A stretch of DNA of 13,299 nt from Planctomycetota bacterium (GTDB lineage: Bacteria > Planctomycetota > Phycisphaerae > Phycisphaerales > UBA1924), in NCBI GenBank assembly GCA_017303565.1, contig JAFLCM010000013.1, forward strand, positions 2,928-16,226. Reading direction: 5' to 3'. A program made the position numbers and the translations under genes. Shown here in pieces: positions 6,148 to 13,225 of the stretch (the stretch's first letter is position 1; each line of letters starts with the position of its first letter). Below the pieces are notes generated by a model. That model saw only the letters and a list, made by a program, of their open reading frames with translations. It did no database searches and was not told where the DNA came from.

Positions 6148-7143
6148 CTAGACCATCCCCATCTTCCCCAGCCAACGCTCCGCGTCGAGGGCGGCCTGGC
6201 AGCCCATGCCCGCGGCGGTGATGGCCTGGCGGTACTCGGCGTCGGCCACATCGCCCGCGGCGAAGACGCCCTCGATGTTGGTGGCGCTGTGGCGGTGGTC
6301 GAGGTGGACGTAGCCCTTGTCGTTGAACTTCAGCCCGGTGCCCTGCAGGAAGCCGGTCGCCGGGGTGTGGCCGATGGCGACGAACAGGCCGCGGACGTCG
6401 AGGCGGGAGCGCTCCTTCGTCACGGTGTCCTGGAGCATGACGGCTTCGATGTGGTCCTCGCCCAGCACGTCGACGACGACCTTGTTCCAGAGCACCTTGG
6501 CGTTGGGCTTCGAAAGGAACCGCTGCTGCATGACCTTGCTGGCGCGGAGGCTGTCGCGCCGGTGGATGATGTAGACGGTGGAGCCGAACTTGGTGAGGTA
6601 GGTGGCCTCTTCCATGGCGGTGTCGCCGCCGCCGACGACCGCGAGGGGCTGGTTTCGGAAGGCGGGGAGGGCGCCGTCGCAGACGGCGCAGGCGGAGACG
6701 CCGCCGCCCTGGCGGGCGAGGCGCATCTCGTTGGGGAGGCCGATCCAGTTGGCGACGGCGCCGGTGGCGATGATGACGGCGTGGGCCTCGATGGTCTCGG
6801 ACTTGCCGTTGCCGTCGTCGGTCTTGAGAACGAACGGGCGGCGTGGTTTCTCGGGGGTGCCGAAGTCGCACGAGGCGATGTCGGCGTGGACGACCCTGGT
6901 CCCGAAGCGTTCGGCCTGCTTCTGGAACATCTCCATCATCTCGGGGCCGGTGACGCCGTTGGGGAACCCGGGGTAGTTCTCGACCTCGGTGGTGAGCATG
7001 AGCTGCCCGCCGGGGAGGACGATCGAGGGCGTCTGCTTGGGCACGCCGACGTAGACGACGGGGTCGAGCTGAGCGCGGGCGGCGTAGATCGCCGCCGTCC
7101 AGCCGGCGGGTCCAGATCCGATGATGACGAGTTTGTGCGCCAT
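6148..7143 (-). CDS. trxB: Thioredoxin-disulfide reductase
   Basis: This 331-residue flavoprotein reduces thioredoxin with NADPH. The FAD motif GSGPAG lies at 9-14, 'ATGAVANWIGLPNE' at 126-139, the redox-active CAVCDG at 152-157, the NADPH-site GGGDTAMEEA at 171-180 with HRRD at 194-197, and the second FAD motif 'EGVFAAGDVAD' at 291-301. Length and motif order match low-molecular-weight TrxB, so it should be functional. I chose the ATG at 7143 ('MAHKLVIIGSG') because the beta-strand before GSGPAG begins there; an upstream start at 7200 would add 19 unrelated residues. No Shine-Dalgarno is visible, but TAGTGT lies 7 nt upstream. It is on the same strand as the large secreted-protein gene, separated by about 105 bp that contains two inverted repeats. 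No thioredoxin gene is adjacent. Confidence 0.97.
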   Translation of the reverse strand: MAHKLVIIGSGPAGWTAAIYAARAQLDPVVYVGVPKQTPSIVLPGGQLMLTTEVENYPGFPNGVTGPEMMEMFQKQAERFGTRVVHADIASCDFGTPEKPRRPFVLKTDDGNGKSETIEAHAVIIATGAVANWIGLPNEMRLARQGGGVSACAVCDGALPAFRNQPLAVVGGGDTAMEEATYLTKFGSTVYIIHRRDSLRASKVMQQRFLSKPNAKVLWNKVVVDVLGEDHIEAVMLQDTVTKERSRLDVRGLFVAIGHTPATGFLQGTGLKFNDKGYVHLDHRHSATNIEGVFAAGDVADAEYRQAITAAGMGCQAALDAERWLGKMGMV

Positions 7144-7150
7144 GGGGGGA

Positions 7151-7156
7151 ACACTA
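7151..7156 (-). promoter_or_regulatory. Candidate -10 hexamer (TAGTGT) for trxB
   Basis: TAGTGT lies 7 nt before the trxB ATG, and no Shine-Dalgarno fits between them. If real, the transcript would start at or next to the start codon. There is no clear -35. Confidence 0.3.
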
Positions 7157-7198
7157 TTCACGACGACCGCGCGGGGCGATGCCCGGGGCTTCCTGCCC

Positions 7199-7224
7199 AA
7201 GCGACAAGTGCCACGCCGTCGCTT
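7199..7224. repeat. Inverted repeat between the secreted-protein gene and trxB
   Basis: AAGCGAC (7199-7205) and GTCGCTT (7218-7224) are perfect 7-bp complements around a 12-nt loop. It lies 25 nt past the stop codon of the secreted-protein gene and upstream of the trxB promoter candidate. It may help end the upstream transcript. Confidence 0.3.
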
Positions 7225-7239
7225 TGATGCCGCGATGAA

Positions 7240-7259
7240 CCGGGCGTCTCAGTGCCCGG
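7240..7259. repeat. Inverted repeat around a stop codon
   Basis: CCGGGC (7240-7245) and GCCCGG (7254-7259) form a 6-bp stem whose 8-nt loop contains the TGA stop (7249-7251) of the secreted-protein gene. Together with the repeat at 7199-7224 it gives two hairpins in a row at the 3' end of that transcript. Confidence 0.3.
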
Positions 7260-9486
7260 CGTGCTCGCGGCGGAGGCTGAGGATGGGGGGCCAGATGAGG
7301 ACGTCGCTGCCGCCGGAACCGACAGATTTGGCCTGATCGTCCGCAGCGTCGGGGCCGACGGACCAAAGGAGGAAGTCCTTCTGGGTGAGGGTGACGCGGA
7401 AGCCTGCAGCGCTCGCGGATTGGTCGCCGGTTGGCTTCACGCCATGGAGCGATTGAAGACGGGCCCCCATCGGCCCGGTATAGGCCTTATGCAGTTGTTC
7501 GGCGATCGCGCTGAACTGCTGGGCACCGACCAACTGGGCCTGGGACTCGAGCTCGGCCTCACGAAGCAACTCGGGCGTGAGCGTGCCGGTGTCTGCGGCC
7601 CGAAAGGCCGCATCCATCTTTGGATGGGAACACCTGAGACGGATCAACTCAGCCGTCGCGTCCCGCATCGCGGCGAAATCGATTCCGAGCTTCCCTTCCG
7701 CGTCTGGGAGCATGGTGAGTTCGGAGATCTTCGCCGCGCGGGCGTTGCCGAACGCACTTCCGTCCAATCCCTTGCCTTTGAGATCGGCATTCATGCTCTG
7801 CGCAATGGAAGCCCAAGCCTCCTTCGTATCGCGTTGCTTGGAAACCAGCCGGTACTCTTCCTTGGCCCACTCCAGAAATGCTGCGGGGCTGGACAGCGCC
7901 GACTCGGTCAGTTCGTGCCCATTTGCTCCGGCCATTCCGACCGCCGCGCTGATGGCGACCAATCGCATGGCGAGTTCCGCAGCCTCCGGGTCGGCAGCGA
8001 CGCGATCCGCCGCGGCTTTGGACATCGCTTCAAGCATCTCCGGAGTTTGCGATGGCGCAGAGACTGACGCGGTTCCCACCCCCACCATCATCTCGTGCGG
8101 CCTGGGCTCCTCGCGCTCGCGCTTGGGGTCGTCGCGGATCGGCACCTTGAACTTGAAGGCGTTGAGGTTCTTGAAGCGCTTGTCGTAGCCGTAGGGGTCG
8201 GGGTCGAGGGCACGGACGTAGTTCGGCGCGATGGCGCTGACGTTCGGGGGCCAGCGTTTCTCCTTCCGCTCGTAGCCGACCACGCCCAGGGAGACGCGCG
8301 TGCCCGCCAGCGAGGTCATCAGTTCCAGGCGCAGGGCCTGCATCTGCTCGATGTCCCTGGTCGCGGCGTCGATCAGCGCGAACTTCGCCTTGTCCATCTT
8401 GGCGTAGTCGCTGGGGATCTGGAGCAGGTCGTCGTGGAGGTTCTGGATCGCCCAGCGGTTGGTCCAGCCGCCGTAGACCTTCGCGAGCTGGTCCTTCGTG
8501 TCGAACCAGCCGGCGTGCCCGGCGGCGAGTTCTCGGTACCAGGCGGCGGCGCCGAAGTTCGACAGCGAACGCTCGCCCGCCTTGAGCCGCGCCATCGTGG
8601 CGGCGAACTTGCCGGGGTTGACTGCGCCCTTCTCCGCGATCGTCGCCTCGATCAACTGCTCGGCGGCGAAACGCTCCACCGACGGGATGCTCAGGCGCCG
8701 GACCTGCACCAGCCGCTCGTCGAGCTCGTCCGAGGCGTTGCGGCACACCTCCGGCGACATCGCGTCTCGGAAGGCGTAGGCGATGTCGCGCATCCGCTCC
8801 GTGGCCAGGATCATCTGCCGCATGGCCCAGACGCGCTCGGTCACGCTCTCGCGCTCCGCGACCATCTTCGCCAGGCGGAACCACTCGACGCAGCGGGTCA
8901 GCGCCTTGTCGCCCTTGCCGCTGTCGGCAAGGCGGGTCGCGTCGACGCTGGACAGCGCGAACAACCGCTCCAGCGCTCCGAGATAGCGGTATCGAGCCCC
9001 GGCCAGCATCGAGTCCTTGGGCAGTTCGACGACGATGCCCGCCTTCACCCATGCGGCATCGACCCCCGCGCTGCCGTAGGGCAGTGTGATGAGGTACTTC
9101 TTCTTGGTGTCGGTCGCCGCGGTCAGGGCTTCGAGGGCCTTGACCTGAGCGGCCCCTTCGGCCCACGCCTTGGCCTTGGCCCATTCGGGGCTCTTGGGGC
9201 CCAGCAAAGAGGCGGCGTCGATCGATCCCGCGCCGGCGGGGGCGGCCTCGACGGCGCTCAGGGGCGCGAACAGCAGCGCGTCCGCCGACTCGGTCCCGGG
9301 CGTCGCCTTGGTGGTGTCGCTGGCCTTGTTCAGCCAGGAAGCGCCCGCGACGGCGGAGGGCGTTGAAGCAGCGGTGGACGAGGCGGAGCCGCCCTGACCC
9401 AGCGCCGACGCCGGCAAGCCCACCGAGACCACCGCACCGGCAAGGGCCACCAGCACACCACCGAAAAGACGAGCGGAACGCGGCAT
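7249..9486 (-). CDS. Secreted protein of unknown function with split planctomycete-type module
   Basis: This is a 745-residue protein. The ATG at 9486 is preceded by GGAG 9 nt upstream and opens a Sec signal peptide: MPRSAR, a hydrophobic stretch to about residue 25, and likely cleavage near ASA-LG at 27-30. A Ser/Thr/Ala-rich region follows, then long alpha-helical segments (about 100-400). Residues 404-433 carry 'YERKEKRWPPNVSAIAPNYV' and 'DPDPYGYD', and the extreme C-terminus carries 'FLLWSVGPDAADD' and 'DVLIWPP' (from about 705). In many planctomycete proteins I recall these two signatures lie close together. Here about 230 helical residues (roughly 465-694) separate them. That segment has lower GC (222 of 360 bases at 7621-7980 by my count, about 62%, against 70% in sampled upstream rows). 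No catalytic motif is recognised. It is divergent from the beta-helix gene. Confidence 0.88.
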   Translation of the reverse strand: MPRSARLFGGVLVALAGAVVSVGLPASALGQGGSASSTAASTPSAVAGASWLNKASDTTKATPGTESADALLFAPLSAVEAAPAGAGSIDAASLLGPKSPEWAKAKAWAEGAAQVKALEALTAATDTKKKYLITLPYGSAGVDAAWVKAGIVVELPKDSMLAGARYRYLGALERLFALSSVDATRLADSGKGDKALTRCVEWFRLAKMVAERESVTERVWAMRQMILATERMRDIAYAFRDAMSPEVCRNASDELDERLVQVRRLSIPSVERFAAEQLIEATIAEKGAVNPGKFAATMARLKAGERSLSNFGAAAWYRELAAGHAGWFDTKDQLAKVYGGWTNRWAIQNLHDDLLQIPSDYAKMDKAKFALIDAATRDIEQMQALRLELMTSLAGTRVSLGVVGYERKEKRWPPNVSAIAPNYVRALDPDPYGYDKRFKNLNAFKFKVPIRDDPKREREEPRPHEMMVGVGTASVSAPSQTPEMLEAMSKAAADRVAADPEAAELAMRLVAISAAVGMAGANGHELTESALSSPAAFLEWAKEEYRLVSKQRDTKEAWASIAQSMNADLKGKGLDGSAFGNARAAKISELTMLPDAEGKLGIDFAAMRDATAELIRLRCSHPKMDAAFRAADTGTLTPELLREAELESQAQLVGAQQFSAIAEQLHKAYTGPMGARLQSLHGVKPTGDQSASAAGFRVTLTQKDFLLWSVGPDAADDQAKSVGSGGSDVLIWPPILSLRREHAGH

Positions 9487-9570
9487 GGGCGGAAACTCCG
9501 TTCGGTTCGCGACAAAGCCCCTTCGGACCGGTCGGCCCACGCCGACCCTTAGCCCCGACGGGAGGGGCCG

Positions 9571-9576
9571 ATTCTA
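9571..9576 (-). promoter_or_regulatory. Candidate -10 hexamer (TAGAAT) for the secreted-protein gene
   Basis: TAGAAT is the best sigma-70-like -10 in this divergent region and lies 84 nt before the ATG at 9486, which has its own Shine-Dalgarno. On the opposite strand the same bases overlap CTACCTTC (9574-9581). No good -35 is seen. The rest of 9487-9728 is GC-rich, with a short palindrome (CGCGCC-TC-GGCGCG, 9679-9692) and no gene. Confidence 0.3.
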
Positions 9577-9691
9577 CCTTCGCAGCGATCCCACGACCGA
9601 GAACCCGCCCGTTCGCCCCGCGCGGGCCGCTCCACGCCCCGCCCGCGTGTCCCCGCCCCCACATTCGGCCCGACATTCCGCGCCTCGGCGC

Positions 9692-9719
9692 GTGACACGG
9701 AGCAGTCCCCCGCTACCTT
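9692..9719 (+). promoter_or_regulatory. Candidate promoter of the beta-helix gene
   Basis: GTGACA (9692-9697), 16 nt, then TACCTT (9714-9719) resembles a sigma-70 promoter; five of six -35 bases match TTGACA. The -10 ends 9 nt before the ATG at 9729 and no Shine-Dalgarno lies between, which suggests a leaderless transcript. CTACCTTC here is repeated exactly at 9574-9581. Confidence 0.4.
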
Positions 9720-9728
9720 CTTTTCACC

Positions 9729-10964
9729 ATGAACGAACTCGACCGCCGTGCGTTGTTGGGAGTGGCCGGGATCGCGGGTCTGGCGTCGATCGCCTCGCGG
9801 GCGGGTGCGGGGCCGCTCGATCCGCCGGCGGGTCCGGTGGCGCCCACCGGGCGAACGACCGACGAACTGTTCGACCGCACGGCCCAGGCCGCGCGCTACA
9901 CCCGGCCCAGCACCCCGATCGGTCCCGACACGACGCCGGGCGACGCCTTCGCGCTCCGCATCATCTCCGAGCCCGGCCGCTATCACCTGACCGCGAACCT
10001 CATCGTGCCCCCCGAGTACAGCGTGGGCATCAACGTCACGGCTCCAGGCGTGACCATCGACCTCAACGGCTTCGCCATCATCGCCACCCCCAACACCACG
10101 CCAACCGCCGTGAAGTTTGACGGCGTCGGCTCGGCGGTGCTGAACGGGTACATCGCGCTGTTCGGCGGGTTCGCGGTCGACTTCTCGAGCGCCGAATCCG
10201 CCCGGGTCGAGGGCATCACCTTCGACCGCTGCGGAACCGGCGTGTGGGCCTCGGACTTCGCGATGGTCTCGCGCTGCACCTTCCACCAGTGCTCGGGAGT
10301 GCCCCTGCACACCGAGACCGGTGCGATCGTCACGGATTGCACGTTCAAGCTCTGCGCCGGCTCCATCGAACTCGACCAGGGCATCATGGAGCGCTGCACC
10401 GTCCTAACGCTCAACCGCATCGCGGCGGTGCTCGCGAACAACGGGTCGATCCTGCGCTCCTGCTCCATCAACGCGACGGTCAGCGACGGCCCCGCGACCG
10501 AGGCCACGCCGATCACGCTCAGCCAGAACTCGCGTATGGAGCACTGCGCCGTCGTCGCCAACACCAAGGCCATCGTGGTGCGGGCCCTGGGCGCCAGCGT
10601 TGTGGCCCACTGCAACATCCGCAACTACACGCAGACTTCGAGCATCATCTACCAGGTCGAACTCAACGACGCCTCGATCATGCACGACTGCCTGATCCGC
10701 AAGACCGACCAGAACGGCGGCATCACCGCCGTGATGGGCTCCGCGTGCGTGTTCAAGGGCAACACCGTGGTGGGCACGGGCCTCGTGACGGGCACCGCCA
10801 CCGGGACCCCGAGGGGCGCCGTATATTCCAACACGGCCTTCACCGGCGCGGGCGTCAACTTCGTGTTCGATACAGGCCCGATCGGGGCCCCGGTCCATGT
10901 CGCAACGGCGACCACCGCGATGCCCGCCAGCTTCTCCGCCTTCGGGAATATCGTGGGCTCCTGA
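9729..10964 (+). CDS. Tat-exported right-handed beta-helix protein
   Basis: This 411-residue protein begins with a twin-arginine signal: 'LDRRALLGVAGIAGLASIASRAGAG' shows the RR motif at 6-7, a hydrophobic core and likely cleavage after about residue 26. A Pro-rich linker follows. 'PGRYHLTANLIVPPEYSVGINVTAPGVTIDLNGFAI' (82-117) then opens a parallel beta-helix in the style of pectate-lyase-like folds. From about 160 to 345 the sequence repeats in rungs of roughly 19-28 residues, many carrying a cysteine before a beta strand (RCTF, DCTF, RCTV, SCSI, HCAV, HCNI, DCLI). No catalytic residues for polysaccharide cleavage are evident, so it may be structural or binding. Being a Tat substrate, it should fold before export. 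It is divergent from the secreted-protein gene; recG starts 69 bp downstream. The ligand is unknown. Confidence 0.88.
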   Translation: MNELDRRALLGVAGIAGLASIASRAGAGPLDPPAGPVAPTGRTTDELFDRTAQAARYTRPSTPIGPDTTPGDAFALRIISEPGRYHLTANLIVPPEYSVGINVTAPGVTIDLNGFAIIATPNTTPTAVKFDGVGSAVLNGYIALFGGFAVDFSSAESARVEGITFDRCGTGVWASDFAMVSRCTFHQCSGVPLHTETGAIVTDCTFKLCAGSIELDQGIMERCTVLTLNRIAAVLANNGSILRSCSINATVSDGPATEATPITLSQNSRMEHCAVVANTKAIVVRALGASVVAHCNIRNYTQTSSIIYQVELNDASIMHDCLIRKTDQNGGITAVMGSACVFKGNTVVGTGLVTGTATGTPRGAVYSNTAFTGAGVNFVFDTGPIGAPVHVATATTAMPASFSAFGNIVGS

Positions 10965-11019
10965 AGGACACGCCGCCCGCGCCGGCCACCCCCGCTCGCC
11001 ACCCCCGGCCTGCCGCGTT

Positions 11020-11025
11020 TACCCT
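11020..11025 (+). promoter_or_regulatory. Candidate -10 hexamer (TACCCT) for recG
   Basis: TACCCT lies 8 nt before the recG GTG at 11034, with no convincing Shine-Dalgarno between. It would give a leaderless recG transcript independent of the beta-helix gene. No -35 is evident. A 9-bp direct repeat, CCACCCCCG, lies just upstream at 10986-10994 and 10999-11007. Confidence 0.3.
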
Positions 11026-11033
11026 TTGGGCGA

Positions 11034-13187
11034 GTGCCCCCGCTTTCCCTCACCACCCCGGTCGCCGCGATCCCCGGCGTGCGCGCCGCCGAGGCCTTCG
11101 CCCTGCGCGACATGGGCCTCCCGTCGGTCGCGCACCTCGTCCAGCACCTGCCCCACCGCCACGAGTTCGAGCAAGCCGAGGCCCCGGTACTCGACCTCGG
11201 CGCGGGGAACGTCATTTCGACGCGCGGAGAGGTGACCGCCACGCGCATCGTCACCCGCGGCTCGCGACCCCGCTTCGAGGCCGTGCTGCTCGACCACACC
11301 GGACGGCTCGACCTCGTCTGGTTCAACCAGACGTTTCTGAAGAACACGATCCACCCCGGCGTCCGCCTCCGAGTGCAGGGCAAGGCGAAGCGCTACCACG
11401 CGGGCCTGCAGCTCACGAACCCGAAGTACCAGGTCATCAAGGACGACCACCCCGAGCCCGCCCGCGCCGAGGCCCGGCTGCGTCCGGTGTACCCCGCCAC
11501 CGCCGAACTCCCGTCCGAGCGGATCGAGGGCATCATCGCCTCGATCCTGAACGAGGCGCTCCCGCTCATCAACGACCACCTGCCCGTGGCGTTCCTGAAG
11601 GATCGCGACATGCCCACGCTCGCGGACGCGTACCGGATGATGCACGCGCCCGAGGGCGAGGAGCAGACCCGCCACGCGCGGCGCCGCCTCGCTTACGACG
11701 AGCTGCTGCTGCTGCAACTCGGGGTCCACCTGCGCCGCGAGCACCTGCGCAGGCAGCACCGCGCCCCAATGCTGCGCTGGACCACCGCGATCGACGAGCG
11801 CATCCGCAAGCGCCTGCCCTTCACGCTCACCGCGGCCCAGGACCGCGTGATCCGCGAACTGGCGCCCGACCTCACGAAGGCCACGCCCGCCAACCGCCTG
11901 ATTCAGGGCGAAGTCGGCAGCGGCAAGACCGTCATCGCCCTGTACGCGATGCTCATGGCCGCCGCCGAGGGGCACCAGGCGGCGCTGATGGCGCCCACCG
12001 AGGTGCTGGCGGAGCAGCATTTCGCGAGCATCTCGCGGCTGCTCGAAGGCTCGCGTGTGTCGATCGAACTGCTCACCGGCTCGCTCGCCCCCGATGAGCA
12101 CCGGGCCGCGCTGGGGCGCATCGCCTCCGGCAAAGCCTCGATCGTCATCGGCACCCACGCGCTGATCAGCGACGCGGTCGCGTTCGACTCGCTCGCGGTG
12201 GCGATCATCGACGAGCAGCACCGCTTCGGCGTCCACCAGCGGGCCACGCTCCGCGCCAAGGCCTCCGAGCCGGACAGCGTGCCGCACACCGTCGTGATGA
12301 CCGCCACGCCGATCCCGCGCACGGTCAGCCTGACGATCTTCGGCGACCTGGATGTGAGCACGCTCGATGCCCTGCCGCCGGGGCGAAAGCCCATCCGCAC
12401 CCGGCTCGTCGACCCGGCGACGCTGCCCGAGGTGGACGCCTATGCGCGGACCCGTATCGAGAAGGGCGAGCAGGTGTTCTACGTTGTGCCCGCGGTCGGT
12501 CCGGGCGTGGGTGCGCCCGAGTTCGAGCAGTTCAGCGAGGCGCGAGCGTCAGCGAGCGGGACCCCCGATTCCGAAGTTCCCATCGCCAACGTGGCCGCAA
12601 CGCTCAGGCGCCTGACCGAGGGCGCGCTCGCGGGCCTGCGCGTCGAGCCGGTTCACGCCCAGATGCGCCGCGCTGACCGCGACCGGGCCATGTCCCGCTT
12701 CCGCGCCGGCGAGGTCCACGCGATCGTTGCCACCACCGTCATCGAGGTCGGCGTCGACGTGCCCAACGCCACGCTCATGGTCATCGAGCAGGCCGAACGC
12801 TTCGGCCTCGCGCAGCTTCACCAACTCCGCGGGCGCGTCGGACGCGGGACCAAAGGGGGCGTGTGCGTCCTGGTCGCCGACACGACCTCCCCCACCGCCG
12901 AGAAGCGCCTCAAATCCGTGGCGGGCACGACGGACGGCTTCGCCCTGGCGGAGGTCGATTTCGAGCTGCGCGGCCCCGGAAACATCTTCAGTTCACGCCA
13001 GTCCGGGCTTCCGCCTTTCAGAGTCGCCGAGCTGCCGCGCGACACAGAACTGTTGCTCCTGGCCCGCCGGGACGCTCAAAGTTGGGTGGCGCGGTCCCCG
13101 GACCTCGCTGACCCGGGCGAAACGCTGCTGCGATCGCGCCTGATGAAAACCTACGGCAAGAGCCTCGGTCTGGGCGATGTCGCGTAA
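11034..13187 (+). CDS. recG: ATP-dependent DNA helicase RecG
   Basis: This 717-residue enzyme reverses stalled replication forks and migrates branched DNA. The N-terminal wedge/OB region covers about 1-250 ('IPGVRAAEAFALRDMGLPSVAHLVQHLPHR' near the start). Helicase motifs follow: 'FTLTAAQ' (263-269), Walker A GEVGSGKT (292-299), 'APTEVLAEQH' (320-329), DEQHRFG (393-399), 'TATPIPRT' (423-430), 'ATTVIEVGVDVPNAT' (566-580), 'QLRGRVGRG' (597-605) and the RecG-type C-terminus 'FELRGPGNIFSSRQSG' (643-658). All motifs are intact. The start is the GTG at 11034; the next ATG is at residue 27, too far inside the conserved N-terminus. One stretch, 'SEARASASGTPDS' (501-513), interrupts helicase domain 2 and is encoded by repetitive GCGAGCG-rich DNA. 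It may form an operon with the gene beginning 38 bp downstream. Confidence 0.97.
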   Translation: MPPLSLTTPVAAIPGVRAAEAFALRDMGLPSVAHLVQHLPHRHEFEQAEAPVLDLGAGNVISTRGEVTATRIVTRGSRPRFEAVLLDHTGRLDLVWFNQTFLKNTIHPGVRLRVQGKAKRYHAGLQLTNPKYQVIKDDHPEPARAEARLRPVYPATAELPSERIEGIIASILNEALPLINDHLPVAFLKDRDMPTLADAYRMMHAPEGEEQTRHARRRLAYDELLLLQLGVHLRREHLRRQHRAPMLRWTTAIDERIRKRLPFTLTAAQDRVIRELAPDLTKATPANRLIQGEVGSGKTVIALYAMLMAAAEGHQAALMAPTEVLAEQHFASISRLLEGSRVSIELLTGSLAPDEHRAALGRIASGKASIVIGTHALISDAVAFDSLAVAIIDEQHRFGVHQRATLRAKASEPDSVPHTVVMTATPIPRTVSLTIFGDLDVSTLDALPPGRKPIRTRLVDPATLPEVDAYARTRIEKGEQVFYVVPAVGPGVGAPEFEQFSEARASASGTPDSEVPIANVAATLRRLTEGALAGLRVEPVHAQMRRADRDRAMSRFRAGEVHAIVATTVIEVGVDVPNATLMVIEQAERFGLAQLHQLRGRVGRGTKGGVCVLVADTTSPTAEKRLKSVAGTTDGFALAEVDFELRGPGNIFSSRQSGLPPFRVAELPRDTELLLLARRDAQSWVARSPDLADPGETLLRSRLMKTYGKSLGLGDVA
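12533..12558 (+). repeat. GCGAGCG-rich repeat inside recG
   Basis: CAGCGAG occurs at 12533-12539 and 12550-12556, and GCGAGCG at 12542-12548 and 12552-12558. The repeat reads in frame as the SEARASASG segment of RecG. I found no second copy in this window. It resembles dispersed repeats that I recall from planctomycete genomes, but I cannot verify that here. Confidence 0.4.
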
Positions 13188-13225
13188 CCTCGCCGCCGCA
13201 CGAACGCCCCAACCGGGAACGCCGC

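Noticed and set aside
5231..6871. Long minus-strand open frame of 546 codons across purA and trxB
   Set aside because: It runs antisense through purA and in another frame through trxB. The first half is Arg/Pro-rich and repetitive, and no family is recognisable.
7199..7259. CRISPR-like or transposon-end repeats
   Set aside because: There are two unrelated hairpins, not direct repeats with spacers, and no transposase is nearby.
8030..9676. Minus-strand open frame of 548 codons overlapping the secreted protein
   Set aside because: It is an Arg/Gly-rich alternative frame. The competing frame has a signal peptide, a Shine-Dalgarno and lineage-typical motifs.
10244..12097. Plus-strand open frame of 617 codons across the beta-helix gene and recG
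   Set aside because: It is in a different frame from two well-supported genes and gives an Arg/Pro/His-rich sequence without domains.
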